From positions 1-64,000 of the forward strand of contig CAVQBP010000024.1 of the NCBI GenBank assembly GCA_963710745.1: DNA of 64,000 nt, in the 5' to 3' direction. Made by a program: the position numbers and the translations under genes. Shown one piece after another: positions 23,318-33,500 of this stretch. This DNA comes from CAVQBP01 sp963710745 (GTDB taxonomy: Bacteria; Bacteroidota; Ignavibacteria; Ignavibacteriales; Ignavibacteriaceae). Under the pieces are notes generated by a model. The model saw nothing but the letters and a program-made list of their open reading frames with translations, was not told where the DNA came from and searched no databases. Position 1 is the first letter of the stretch, and every line of letters starts with the position of its first letter.

Positions 23318-23493
23318 AAGTATATGAATCGAGCCATCCAACAAAGGGGGATTATAAGAAGGTCCCTCAGATTAAAATCAAGAATGATGATTTAAGAAAA
23401 TATGGTTTTAATATTGGAAAAGAATATGCTGTAATATACCAGCCTGGTAAAATTACTCTTGTACTTGTTGAAAGAGATACAACAAATAATTAA
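23314..23493 (+). CDS. SymE/AbrB-like small protein, 59 aa
   Basis: An ATG at 23314 behind AGGGGGGAT, overlapping the previous stop by 4 bp, opens a 59-aa frame. The core KVPQIKIKNDDLRKYGF then NIGKEYAVIYQPGKITLVLVE fits the swapped-hairpin pattern of SymE-type proteins (P-x-I-x-hydrophobic, x-x-L-x-x-x-G-F-x-x-G-x-x-hydrophobic, x-x-G-x-hydrophobic). SymE is an SOS-induced, AbrB-fold toxin in E. coli controlled by antisense RNA. The fold call is moderate; toxicity is only a family-based possibility. Confidence 0.6.
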   Translation: MKVYESSHPTKGDYKKVPQIKIKNDDLRKYGFNIGKEYAVIYQPGKITLVLVERDTTNN

Positions 23494-23644
23494 GTTTACA
23501 CCCTATGCAATTAACACCAAAATATCTATTTGTAAATGACATTTTTAGAAGCTCTTTTCTGTTGTTTAAATCAAATCCGCTACCGACTCCCTACCCAGTC
23601 CCTACTTTAAACAGAGGGATTTTCCAAAATCTTTAAAATAAAAA

Positions 23645-23669
23645 ATGCGAAAACGTTCAATTTTCGCAT
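23645..23669 (-). terminator. Intrinsic terminator of the tRNA-Thr gene
   Basis: The perfect 9-bp stem ATGCGAAAA/TTTTCGCAT (23645-23653 with 23661-23669) lies 8 bp beyond the tRNA 3' end. On the minus strand it is followed by TTTTTTATTTT. Confidence 0.8.
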
Positions 23670-23677
23670 CTTTCTAG

Positions 23678-23750
23678 AGCTGGCGGACGGATTTGAACCG
23701 CCGACCGGCTGATTACAAATCAGCTGCTCTACCAGCTGAGCTACGCCAGC
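23678..23750 (-). tRNA. tRNA-Thr (anticodon TGT)
   Basis: Reading the minus strand, a full 73-nt cloverleaf is present: acceptor GCTGGCG/CGCCAGC, D stem GCTC/GAGC, anticodon stem GCTGA/TCAGC with loop TTTGTAA (anticodon TGT, threonine ACA codons), variable CGGTC, T stem GGCGG/CCGTC with loop TTCAAAT. The discriminator base is U and CCA is not encoded. The T loop starts TTCAA, and one G-U pair occurs in the T stem. tRNA 3' ends are common integration sites, but I find no second copy of this end in the window. Confidence 0.95.
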
Positions 23751-23835
23751 ATTGTTTTATTTGAGGTTCAAAACTAATACTATTTTTTATCCTTTTCAAG
23801 CAGGCCTTAGCTTTATTTTTTCTTTTATTTTTCCT

Positions 23836-25155
23836 TTATTTTTCCTTTTCATAAAAGTTATTCTGCAGCGAATAGACTTTAAATTGAACCATTTTCTGTC
23901 TGATTTTTTTTATCAGTTCAAAGGTCAGGTTTTCAAATTGAAAAGTTTCTCCCGTGTTTAGTATTTTGCCCGTCTTAAAGGAAATGAAGCCTGCCACTGT
24001 ATTATATTCTTCCGATTCAGGAAGTTCAATATTAAAAATCTCATTAAAATTATCTATACTCATTGCACCCAGGATATTATATTTTTCGTCAGGCGTTTTT
24101 ATATATTCAGAAGGCTGAATATTTGTATTGGAAAATTCACCTACAATTTCTTCAATAATATCTTCCATTGAAATAATTCCTTCGGTACCACCATATTCAT
24201 CTGTTACAATTGCCAAACGTTCGCCTCTGTTCTGCATTTCTTTTAATATTTGTGAAATCAACTTTTTTTCAGGTACAAAATAAATGGGTCTTATCAATGC
24301 TTTTAAATCCACAGTTCTGTTTTCAATAAAATATTTAATAATATCTTTGGTATGCAGAACACCAAGTATATTATCTATTGAGTTCTCAAAAACGGGTATT
24401 AAAGAATGCCTGGTCGTTAATATTTCTTCTTTTATTTTGGCTATGTCTTCTGTTAACTCAATAGCTACCATATCAGTTCTCGGGACCATCACTTCAAACG
24501 CACGAAGATCATTAAATTCAAAAACATTTTCAATTATTTCCTTTTCTGTTTCATCAATGGCACCGGTTTTTACTCCTTCCGAAATAATTATTCTTATTTC
24601 ATCTTCCGACAACCTTGTTTGTGAAAAACTGGTCTTTTCATTAAAAAGAGAAAGTATAGAATTTGAAATTCTGGAAATTAAAATAACAGGATATTTAAAT
24701 AAACCTGTCAGAAAAATCAAACCTTTAACACTGATTTTTGCCAGACCTTCAGAATATTTAAAACCAATAGCTTTGGGAATCAGTGTAACAAATATTAGTG
24801 TCAATAAAGAAAATAATGCCGCAATAATTAATCCGGAAATAAAAAATATATGATCAGATACGAAATGAATGTTAATACTTATTATTAATGATTTTATTAA
24901 GTTAAAAATTAAATGAAAACCTATAAGAGACGATAAGAATAAACAAAATGTAGTTATAAACTGAATAGTACCGAAGAAAGAATCAGAATTTTTTTGTATC
25001 AGCTCAAAATCTGCTGCAGATTTGTCTTTCCTTTCTTTCAATTCTTCAATTTTATTTGCACCAAAAGAAGCAATTGCTACCTCAGCAGCCGATAGAAAAC
25101 TGGCAATAATTATAAGTATTAATAAGAAAATAATTTCGAAAGTAATTAAATCCAT
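23836..25155 (-). CDS. HlyC/CorC (CNNM-type) membrane protein with CBS pair
   Basis: 439 aa. N-terminal CNNM transmembrane domain (about 1-200: FEIIFLLILIIIASFLSAAEVAI, then three more hydrophobic stretches and PKAIG), then two CBS domains (about 215-340; AFEVMVPRTDMVAIE, GVLHTKDIIKYF, DEYGGTEGIISMEDIIEEIVGEF) and a C-terminal CorC_HlyC module (EYNTVAGFI, FELIKKIRQKMVQFKVY). Family members are linked to magnesium or cobalt export; in Bacteroidota the related GldE takes part in gliding. Which applies cannot be told here. It is transcribed away from the tRNA. Confidence 0.88.
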   Translation of the reverse strand: MDLITFEIIFLLILIIIASFLSAAEVAIASFGANKIEELKERKDKSAADFELIQKNSDSFFGTIQFITTFCLFLSSLIGFHLIFNLIKSLIISINIHFVSDHIFFISGLIIAALFSLLTLIFVTLIPKAIGFKYSEGLAKISVKGLIFLTGLFKYPVILISRISNSILSLFNEKTSFSQTRLSEDEIRIIISEGVKTGAIDETEKEIIENVFEFNDLRAFEVMVPRTDMVAIELTEDIAKIKEEILTTRHSLIPVFENSIDNILGVLHTKDIIKYFIENRTVDLKALIRPIYFVPEKKLISQILKEMQNRGERLAIVTDEYGGTEGIISMEDIIEEIVGEFSNTNIQPSEYIKTPDEKYNILGAMSIDNFNEIFNIELPESEEYNTVAGFISFKTGKILNTGETFQFENLTFELIKKIRQKMVQFKVYSLQNNFYEKEK

Positions 25156-25276
25156 TTAGAATTAAAAAGAATTGTAAACCTGACAAATAAAATAAGATAA
25201 ATACTTCAAAGTAAAATAACAATTTTCTCTAATATATAAATTCTTTAAATAATTCAGGTTATTGTCCAGGACATGA

Positions 25277-25882
25277 TCATCTAAGTATTTTAAAATCATT
25301 AACCCAAATCACTTCACAAGCCCCTCCCCCCGTATCATTCCGGGTTAACGAACTTTTCCATTTCCATCCATTCTCTCCCTCAATAAAAACAAGGTAACCG
25401 GTTAATTCAATTATATTTCCTTTCACGACGTTGTCTAATGTATCTTCTATTTGTTCGTTAGCGGGAATAATATGCATATTAGCACTCTCGCTTTCTATTG
25501 CCTGCCGAGGTATTGGAAAACGTTTTGTACTCCAATGATACCATCGATTACTCTGGCTTATATCTATTCTATCCAGGTTTGCCTGATCAGACATCTCACC
25601 CCAGCCTAATGCTAAATCTATAGGTGCGAGATCAGATTCTTTATCCATATGGTACCACTCAAGACTTAATACCCGGGCTTTTAAATGAAAATCCGCAAGC
25701 GGAGTTATTTTAAAATCATCTTTTTCCCACGGCTGTCCATTAACAATATTTTTCTGATAAGGAGCTTCATTTATAAGAATTCCGGCAGGATATTTAATTT
25801 CTTTTTCAGGCCAAACCAGCCAGCCGACTAAAAATCCAATTAAAACAATAAAAGAGATTCTGCTTATAATTTTTTTGGCCAT
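25277..25882 (-). CDS. Membrane-anchored conserved hypothetical protein
   Basis: 201 aa with one N-terminal membrane anchor (IISRISFIVLIGFLVGWLVW). The soluble part is rich in Trp (VLSLEWYHMDKESDLAPIDLALGWGEMSDQ, SNRWYHWSTKRFPIP, EGENGWKWKSSLTRNDTGGGACEVIWV). The C-terminal Ser-x3-Arg-x-Asp-Thr-Gly-x-Gly-Ala-Cys-Glu-x2-Trp-Val block resembles a conserved hypothetical family also seen in Proteobacteria. There is no lipobox. The function is unknown; 121 bp from the CorC gene on the same strand. Confidence 0.65.
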   Translation of the reverse strand: MAKKIISRISFIVLIGFLVGWLVWPEKEIKYPAGILINEAPYQKNIVNGQPWEKDDFKITPLADFHLKARVLSLEWYHMDKESDLAPIDLALGWGEMSDQANLDRIDISQSNRWYHWSTKRFPIPRQAIESESANMHIIPANEQIEDTLDNVVKGNIIELTGYLVFIEGENGWKWKSSLTRNDTGGGACEVIWVNDFKILR

Positions 25883-25925
25883 AATATGAACCTACACATT
25901 TATTTCTTTATTATAATCATTTAAA

Positions 25926-27056
25926 TCAGAATTTCTCTTCTTCTATTCTAAAGATAATTTTTCTTTTCTCTAAATCTTTAATAACATCAGCAAAACATTT
26001 ATCATTTTCGCCGATGAACTCAGGAGGAGAAATTCCTTTCCTTGAATAATGATTATCCATCAAAAGTCTTGCCACTGAAGAACATGTATATCCGGTTGTT
26101 CTGGCCATAGAGGTTATTTTGGTATTTTCATCAAATTGATCAAATAAATGGTAATTATATTCTTTATTTCTTTTATTTTCTTTTCCTCTTATTTTTATTT
26201 GTAAAACAGTAAATTCTTTTTCTTCATCATTAAGATGCCACAAAGGGAACAATAATTTTGCAGAAAGGTCGATTGGTCTTACTTTTTTACCATTTACAAA
26301 AACATAGTCTTTACTAAAAAAACCGCTCTGTTTAAGTACATTTATGTACTCAATATGTCCACGGTACCGCAGAGTTTTTTCTTTCATATCCGGAATTTTC
26401 ATAGTTGTTATTAGTGTTCTTAAACCATCTGTATTGAAAGATTCGAGTGTACCAATGTTTTCGATATTCACCTGTTCGACATCCGACAATGCTTCTTTAA
26501 TAACTACTTTACTATTTTGAACTATTCTTGCAGACCGGGTATATTCTTCTATAACATCTATTGGAGAGAAAGGAGCTTTATACTGAAATGGTAATTTTCT
26601 TTCAAAGGGCAGCCCCCCTACAAGGCATTCAAAATATTCAATATTCATTTTTGAATTATGATGCCCGATAATAATGTTGCTCAATCCCGGAGCAACTCCG
26701 CAATCAACAACAGCTGTTACTTTTTTTTGTCTGGCAAGTTTATCCAGCTTAAAAGGATCTTCTGCAAAGAAAGATATATCAACTACATTCTTCCCGGCTT
26801 CAATAATATTCTGAAGAGTTTTATATCCCATAAAACCGGGAACAGCACAGATAACTAAATCATAAGGTTTAACTATTCTTTTAAGCGCACTTTGGTTTGA
26901 AATGTCTTCCCGAATTGTTTTTACAGAATATTTTTTAGCAAGTTTTGCTAACTTGCTTTTATCAATATCAACTACTGTTATGCTGTATTGGGAAGATAGA
27001 TCAAAGGCAATTGCGCTCCCAATCATACCGGCACCAAGGATTATTATTTTATTCAT
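25926..27056 (-). CDS. Saccharopine-dehydrogenase-family oxidoreductase
   Basis: 376 aa. The N-terminal Rossmann fold starts KIIILGAGMIGSAIAFDL (GxGxxG), with the D35-like acidic residue (VVDIDKSK) that favours NAD+. The family marks CAVPGFMGYKTLQ, VVDISFFAEDPFKLD and DCGVAPGLSNIIIG are all present. The C-terminal domain carries the Sacchrp_dh_C fold. Relatives include lysine 6-dehydrogenase and saccharopine reductase-like enzymes. It lies 45 bp from the old-yellow enzyme gene on the same strand, so the two may be a metabolic operon. Substrate uncertain. Confidence 0.82.
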   Translation of the reverse strand: MNKIIILGAGMIGSAIAFDLSSQYSITVVDIDKSKLAKLAKKYSVKTIREDISNQSALKRIVKPYDLVICAVPGFMGYKTLQNIIEAGKNVVDISFFAEDPFKLDKLARQKKVTAVVDCGVAPGLSNIIIGHHNSKMNIEYFECLVGGLPFERKLPFQYKAPFSPIDVIEEYTRSARIVQNSKVVIKEALSDVEQVNIENIGTLESFNTDGLRTLITTMKIPDMKEKTLRYRGHIEYINVLKQSGFFSKDYVFVNGKKVRPIDLSAKLLFPLWHLNDEEKEFTVLQIKIRGKENKRNKEYNYHLFDQFDENTKITSMARTTGYTCSSVARLLMDNHYSRKGISPPEFIGENDKCFADVIKDLEKRKIIFRIEEEKF

Positions 27057-27101
27057 CGTATTATAGATAGTATGATTAATGTAATTTCATAAATTTTAAT
27101 A

Positions 27102-28178
27102 TCAGGATCTTTTGGCTCTTTTATATTGAACAGGCCACTGAATGTCTGCCCTCAGCTTTTCCGCTGCATAAAGCGGCCAATATGGATTTCTGAGCATTTC
27201 TCTAGCAAGAACGACTAAATCTGCTTGTCCGGTTGTTATTATATTTTCTGCTTGTTCAGGAGAAGTAATTAATCCGACACCAGCCGTTAAGATGTCAATT
27301 TTATTTCTGATTTCTTCAGAGAAAGCAACTTGATATCCCGGTCCCGCCGGGATATATGCTTTAGCTAAGTTTCCTCCGCTTGAACAATCAATTAAATCTA
27401 CACCTGCATCTTTAAGCCATTCAGCCAATTTAATAGATTGTAATATATCCCATCCGTTCTCTACCCAATCTGTTGCAGAAATACGAACAAAGAGAGGCAT
27501 TTCATCAGGAATAACATTCCTTACATTACGTGAAATTTCAATAGCTAGACGGCACCTGTTTTCAAGACTTCCTCCATATTCATCTTTTCTTAAATTTGAA
27601 ATAGGTGATAAGAATTCATGTACAAGATAACCATGGGCCATATGCAGTTCAATAATTTTGAAACCGGCATCAATACTTCGTTCAGCAGCTGATTTAAATT
27701 GCTCAATTATATTCTGGATATCCTGCCTGTTCATTTCTTTCGGCACCGGATAGTTATCAGCAAAAGGCATTGGACTTGGAGCAATAGTCTGCCATCCACC
27801 CTCTTTCGCATTAACAGCACCATTCCCTTTCCAGGGAGCATAGGTTGATGCTTTCCGTCCTGCATGAGCCAATTGAATCGCCGGAACAGAATTGTGCAAC
27901 TTAATAAACTCATTAATCTTTTTATAAGATTCTAAATGTTCATCACTCCATATCCCGGCATCATCGGGTGATATTCTGCCTTCGGGAGAAACAGCCGTAG
28001 CTTCTGTAATTATCAAAGCAGCTCCACCAACTGCACGGCTCCCCAGATGAACTAAATGCCAGTCTGAAGGAAAGCCATCCTTGCTTGAATACTGGCACAT
28101 AGGAGAAACTACAATTCTATTTTTTAATTCAATGCTTCTGATTTTAATTGATGAAAAAAGCTTACTCATTTGTTTCAT
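27102..28178 (-). CDS. NADH:flavin oxidoreductase, old yellow enzyme (YqjM/NamA type)
   Basis: 358 aa FMN barrel enzyme. Seen: LKNRIVVSPMCQYSSKDG (YqjM-type Cys in PMCQYS), QLAHAGRKAS, the substrate-binding His pair in ELHMAHGYLVHEFLSP, the OYE signature SNLRKDEYGGSLENR, and ADLVVLAREMLRNPYWPL at the end. Such ene-reductases reduce alpha,beta-unsaturated carbonyls and quinone-like compounds with NAD(P)H in the cytoplasm. Length and motifs fit the thermophilic-like YqjM class. Confidence 0.9.
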   Translation of the reverse strand: MKQMSKLFSSIKIRSIELKNRIVVSPMCQYSSKDGFPSDWHLVHLGSRAVGGAALIITEATAVSPEGRISPDDAGIWSDEHLESYKKINEFIKLHNSVPAIQLAHAGRKASTYAPWKGNGAVNAKEGGWQTIAPSPMPFADNYPVPKEMNRQDIQNIIEQFKSAAERSIDAGFKIIELHMAHGYLVHEFLSPISNLRKDEYGGSLENRCRLAIEISRNVRNVIPDEMPLFVRISATDWVENGWDILQSIKLAEWLKDAGVDLIDCSSGGNLAKAYIPAGPGYQVAFSEEIRNKIDILTAGVGLITSPEQAENIITTGQADLVVLAREMLRNPYWPLYAAEKLRADIQWPVQYKRAKRS

Positions 28179-28303
28179 CTGGAAATAATATAAAAGATTT
28201 TATGAAAAATTAATTATAAATAAGCTAAGATTCTAAGACTCAGTCTTACTGCATGATGAAAAACAAACAGAATACTGGAGATAATCTAATTATTAAGATA
28301 AAA

Positions 28304-28528
28304 CTATGAAGGATCATTAATCTGACCCTCATTCAATGTATAAACTCTATTTGGATTTATCCTGGCTTCATTTGAATCAGTGTCCTGCTCTATGGTCCAT
28401 TCAAAATCTCCCGCATGTTCAATACCCCCGGGAATATTAATAGTATCCTGTTCAGCAGGTACTTGTGCAAACAAAAGATTCGTATTGAATAAGATAAGAA
28501 GCAAAAAGAGAAAAAGAGAAACTTTCAT
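28304..28528 (-). pseudogene. Truncated paralog of the T9SS beta-helix protein
   Basis: 74 aa: a signal peptide ending LLFAQ, then VPAEQDTINIPGGIEHAGDF and SNEARINPNRVYTLNEGQ. This is the N-terminus of the 658-aa protein at 33916-35892 (AQVPADQDTVFITAS, GNRINPNRVYALYEGQVYYQ). The match breaks off after EGQ and the frame stops four codons later; no further homology is seen downstream. It could still be secreted as a stub, but it lacks the beta-helix and sorting domain, so it reads as a deleted duplicate. Confidence 0.75.
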
Positions 28529-28613
28529 AATTTACCCCTCTATAAATATTAAATTAAGACAAGATAAAATTAAATATCCGATAATCGGTTTGCACTAAAG
28601 TCTAACCACCTTA

Positions 28614-30269
28614 CTATTCTAAAATTTTTTTCAATGTTTCTTTAAGATTCCTGCCGCGTAATTTCCATCCAGTGGCTACAACCTCTCCTTCAGGATTAAT
28701 CAGAATAGATTTAGGAACGGAATACACCTCATAATTTTTACAAAACTGATTATCAAGCTGATTTTCCACAAAAGCGATGTCCCATGGTATATTGGTTTTA
28801 GTTTTTACGAACTTCATTGCATTATCTGAAACTGAATCAACTGAAATACTTAGTATATCCAACTTCTTTCTACCGTACTTTTTATATTCTTTCTTTAAGT
28901 TTTGAATTTCATCAACAGATGCCGGATTAGTTGAAGACCAGAAATTCAGCAAATAATATTTAGACGCAAAAGATTTATTTGTAAAATTACGGGAGGAATC
29001 CGATAGTGATCTCACAGAAAACTCGGGAGCTTTCATACCAGATTTTAATTTAATATACCTTTCGTATATTTTTCCATCCTCTAATGCTTCAGGCGAATCA
29101 CCATACTGATCCAATAATATTGATAAATAGGGAAGAATACCTGCATATTGTAGTGAATGAAATTTCCGGTCAATTTCAAAATGAAGAAGAATCTCTTTAG
29201 TTCTGTTCATTGGATTTAAATCTAAGACCTTGTGAACATATTTGTCTTTTTCAGGTTCAGAATAAGCCGCAAGGTTCAATGCTTTTACCATTAAAGAAGG
29301 ATCCAGAGACCAAATAACGGAACCGGGAGGTAAATTATCCAATAACTTGTATGAGGTTTTAGCATCAATATTATGATCGAAAGTGGCCATATATTTTAGT
29401 CCGTATAAGCTTAAGTGCAGAACCTGCTTAATCAATGGATTGGTTTCATTCTCAAGTAAATTTTTTACAGAATCAATATAAGACACAAAATCAAATTTAA
29501 AATTAAAACGAAATTCAGCCAGGTGAGCATATAAAGAAGATTCATATTCTTGCCTGGTATCCTCCAAGGTTGCATAAGCATGAGCAAATTTAGCTTCAAA
29601 CGAACCGGCCGGAGTAAGCGTAAATTGTGTAGGTTGATTAGAGTGAACAAGTTTCTCCGGATCAAAGACAATTTTAACTTTCCCTTTCTTTTTGATCAGA
29701 AATGAATTGTATCCTTCAGTCCCTTTCGGATCCACACCATTTGGAATATATCCGTCCGCATCTGTTCCTTCAACTTTCCCTCCTGTCCTTACATTTATCA
29801 GCCGGTAAATAACCGAATCTGATTTGCTTTCAACAATTGCTGAATAAGTCCCGTTCTTTTCTTTTTTCAAACTAACACCTCGGACTTCGGACCATCCGTT
29901 AAACTTTCCAATAATCTTTGCTGTAGAGAAATTATTTTTGTAATCATAAGTTCTCAGTTTTACATCAAGTTTTATTTTCCTGGATTGAATGTTATAAATT
30001 GCAATTGGATATTCGTGATGAAAAATTCCGGTGAAATGAAGTACCCAGAGACTATCCGAATCAATTTCAATTCTATAGTTGCCGTTCTTTTGAGCAATAA
30101 CACTCCTGACAGGAATATCATCGCTCGGATATGTTAAAAAGATATGAACAACTGGTATAGGTTTACCATCAACCCCGGTAACTTTCCCATATACTATTGT
30201 TTTGGACAAAACCAGAGATGAAAAAAAAAATAAAAAAGAAAGGAAGAAAGAAACTCTTGCCATAATCAA
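28614..30269 (-). CDS. Exported TlpA-like redoxin-fold protein without the CxxC cysteines
   Basis: 551 aa with a signal peptide (RVSFFLSFLFFFSSLVLSK). Modules in order: a CarboxypepD_reg-like beta sandwich (TIVYGKVTGVDGKPIPVVHI, 22-110), a CBM48/AMPK-like strand set (IIGKFNGWSEV, about 118-200), a helical spacer, and a C-terminal thioredoxin fold (GMKAPEFSVRSLSDSS onward). At the active site LLNFWSSTNPASVDEI has Ser and Asn where W-C-x-x-C is expected; SVPKSILINPEGEV retains the cis-Pro. It therefore cannot do thiol redox chemistry by the normal route. It sits downstream of a receptor gene and may be a surface-uptake accessory. Confidence 0.8.
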   Translation of the reverse strand: MIMARVSFFLSFLFFFSSLVLSKTIVYGKVTGVDGKPIPVVHIFLTYPSDDIPVRSVIAQKNGNYRIEIDSDSLWVLHFTGIFHHEYPIAIYNIQSRKIKLDVKLRTYDYKNNFSTAKIIGKFNGWSEVRGVSLKKEKNGTYSAIVESKSDSVIYRLINVRTGGKVEGTDADGYIPNGVDPKGTEGYNSFLIKKKGKVKIVFDPEKLVHSNQPTQFTLTPAGSFEAKFAHAYATLEDTRQEYESSLYAHLAEFRFNFKFDFVSYIDSVKNLLENETNPLIKQVLHLSLYGLKYMATFDHNIDAKTSYKLLDNLPPGSVIWSLDPSLMVKALNLAAYSEPEKDKYVHKVLDLNPMNRTKEILLHFEIDRKFHSLQYAGILPYLSILLDQYGDSPEALEDGKIYERYIKLKSGMKAPEFSVRSLSDSSRNFTNKSFASKYYLLNFWSSTNPASVDEIQNLKKEYKKYGRKKLDILSISVDSVSDNAMKFVKTKTNIPWDIAFVENQLDNQFCKNYEVYSVPKSILINPEGEVVATGWKLRGRNLKETLKKILE

Positions 30270-30459
30270 AACTCCATGAATTCCTGCTTGATAGTTTTTA
30301 TTGTTTTTATTTTTCTCCTAATAAAAATAATAATATACATAAATAATTAGATAAAATTCAGACATCATTTATTTCACTATTGAAAATATATCACTGCAAC
30401 AACAAAAATTTTATGACGTAATTTTTAAATGTAGATTATTATACTTTATAAAAAAAAAC

Positions 30460-30480
30460 GGGAAATGACTAACATTTCCC
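30460..30480 (-). terminator. Intrinsic terminator of the 30529-33540 receptor gene
   Basis: The perfect 7-bp stem GGGAAAT/ATTTCCC (30460-30466 with 30474-30480) is followed on the minus strand by G and eight T, 49 bp after the stop. Confidence 0.85.
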
Positions 30481-30528
30481 AGTCTGATTTATCTTAACTT
30501 TTGTTTTTTATTTTTTAAAAATTTAACA

Positions 30529-33500
30529 TTAATAATTATAACTCAATCCAAATTGTGCAATCCAACCGTATGTCTGACCGCTTGTTGGTAAATTTCCTGC
30601 CGGATAAGTGGTTGTAGATGAAACATACGTAGGATGTGAATAATAATAATTATCTATATGAGTATTAATATTTGATGCATTAGTAAAGACAGCCAATCCT
30701 TCCCATATCTGCTGTTTTAACGATACGTCTACAAGTAATACATTATCATAATAAGCATCCTGTAATCCAAATCTCGTATCAACACTAGTTAGTGTTTTCT
30801 GCTGATATCTGAATGATACTCTTGAACTGAAACCTTTGTAATCCCACCCGATTATTGCATTATAAATAGCAGAAGGCTGGTCCTGTAAACTTCCGGATGT
30901 TGTCTGGTAAACAATAGTATCGGGAGTAAGAAAACCGGTTTTCGGTTTAAGTTCAAATGATGGATACAACTGGTTCGAACTCATAAGAGAAAGATTAAGA
31001 TCCAATACTAATCCGCTAAGTAATCCCGGAAGGTACCACAAATGAGTCTGCCAGGAAAGTTCTATACCTCTCAAATAAGCTTTCTCCGGATCATTCATCG
31101 GGATTGGACCTTTAATTAAACGTCTGGCTGTGTTTACTGCCCATGTTGTATCAAAATAACTTCTGTCAGGCAGTCTGTCAGCTATATCAGCCGGAGCACC
31201 TATTACAGGATAGGGATCATATGGATAAAAATTCTGCATATTATAGATTAAACCGGTTATTTCCTTGTAAAATAAATCTACTGTAAATAAACCGATGTTA
31301 TTACTGAATAGTGATACTCCCAGATCCACATTCCATGCGGTGGACGGCTTCAATAATGGATTACCCGATACTAGCTGCGAATTATCCTGCAATTGAACCA
31401 GGGGATTTATATTGCCATAACTCGGCAATGAGACACTTTTGTATACTGCACCTAAAACCTGAATATTTTCTGTTGCTTTATACTTAATATTTACCGAAGG
31501 ATACCATTGCGGAAAATCTCTTTTAGTTTCTACTAATTTCGGGGGAGTGCCATCAAGACCATTTTGATTTGCACCATTAACCCTGACATGATAGGCGGAT
31601 ATATCAGTCCTCTCTTCCTGATAACGGGCACCGGGAACTATAGTAAGATCACTGCCGATATTGAATTCACCCATGAAGTATCCTGCATAATTTTTTTCAA
31701 CATCCTTATAATCCTGGTTATAACTCCCAACTCCATCCCAATAAAAATCTGAGGCCCTTGCAGGATAAATAGTATTCATCACTTCCTGTAATTTGTAAAT
31801 ACTATATCCTGACCCGATAGGGTATCCTAAAATACTTCTTGCATCATAACTTGGATCAACAAAAGGTCTTGCCTCGAGCCCAGCTTCAAGTGCATCATTA
31901 GAGCCATGAAGGAAAGGAACAGCTGCTATTAATCTTTGTCTTCTCCCCTTACTTCCGCCGTATTGAACATTGTAATATATTCGTTCTCTTTCGCTACTCC
32001 GATTGGATTGATGATATTTTCCTCCAACCTTGAAATTACCTGAAAATAAATCCGAAAATTTGAGAGGAATTTTCCAGTCTATTTTTGCATCATAAGATTC
32101 ATCAACAAGTTTTGTATCAGAATTATATAAATTCCAAAGTGTAGCTTTTAACGGATCCTGAACACCCTGTATTCCAATTAAAGTAGAAGGTGCAGCATAG
32201 ATTCGTTGACTTCCTGTAAATGTTGACATTCCTGATTGTAGAAAATCAAACTGCATTCCATTTGGAATATTCTGTTCTCCTTTTGTATATGATATAGAAA
32301 CAGGCAGAGCTGTGGCTCCAAGTTTAAATAATGCCTGCAAAGAATGAGTTCTCTGTTTTGTTGTTGTCTCATTAACAAAAATCTGGTAGAGTGTTGCATT
32401 GCTTGCAAACTGGTTAGTATAATCTCTGGTCGTATTACTATCACTTTTCTGATCAAATACGTTGTAAAATTTTAAATCTACTAAACTCGAGGTATAATCC
32501 AGTATTAAACTAAGTCCATAACGGTGTCTCTTTATATTAGATGCCGTTAACCTGGCATTATTAGTGGTTACATAAAATTGCTTGGTTACATTGTCATATG
32601 TGGGGGCATCATATCCGCCGCTAAATTGGTCAGATGGCAACTGCTTTAACTCTAAACTTCCCTGAGCCAGTATTCCTATTTTATCATCCAAAAATCTGTT
32701 GCTCGCGCTGCCGATAAATTTATAATTCTTATATGTACTCCTTAAATCATTATATCCCCCATTAGCCCAGACATTATAATGCAGACCGGGCTGCGCCGTT
32801 TTCAAAGTCAAATTTACAGTTCCTCCCAATGCATCTGCATCCATATCAGGCCGTAATGTCTTTGATACTTCAACCCCTCTAATCAGATCATCACTTAATA
32901 AACTTAGATCAATACTCCTGTCCTGGAAATTAGTTGAAACCATCGGTACTCCCTCAATAGTTACCTCATTATATTTTGGAGATAATCCACGAATAACTAT
33001 GGCGTAAGCTTCACCTGCATTTCTTTGTAATGATATACCCGGCAGCCTCCCTATAGATTCGGCTAAATTTGCATCGGGCAATTCCTGCATTTTTTCCGCC
33101 GAAACAATATTGACTATGTTATTTGATGATAATTGCTGGTTTATTGCGGACAACTGACCTCTGGCCTGGGCAGTTATTGTTACAGTCTGCCCTTCAAGAG
33201 TTTTTGCTTCAAGGCTAAAATTTTCCTGCAGTGTTTTATTGGCAGCAATAGTAACATCTATACTGATCATATTATAGCCTACATATGAAATTTCCAACGT
33301 CTGTTTGCCGGCAGGAAGGTTTCTAATAAGAAAATTGCCGTCGATATCCGTAGCTGCACCTAAACTAGTACCTTTAACTACAACATTTGCTCCTGGAAGT
33401 GTTTCGCCGGTGTTTTTGTCTTTAACAGTTCCTTCGATTGAACCTGATTGTGCAAGTGAAAATGACTGAAATATTAAAAAAAATATTATACAAAGAAATA

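Noticed and set aside
23678..23750. tRNA-Thr as attachment site of the neighbouring island
   Set aside because: No second copy of the tRNA 3' end is found between 1 and 23,600, so a boundary cannot be shown.
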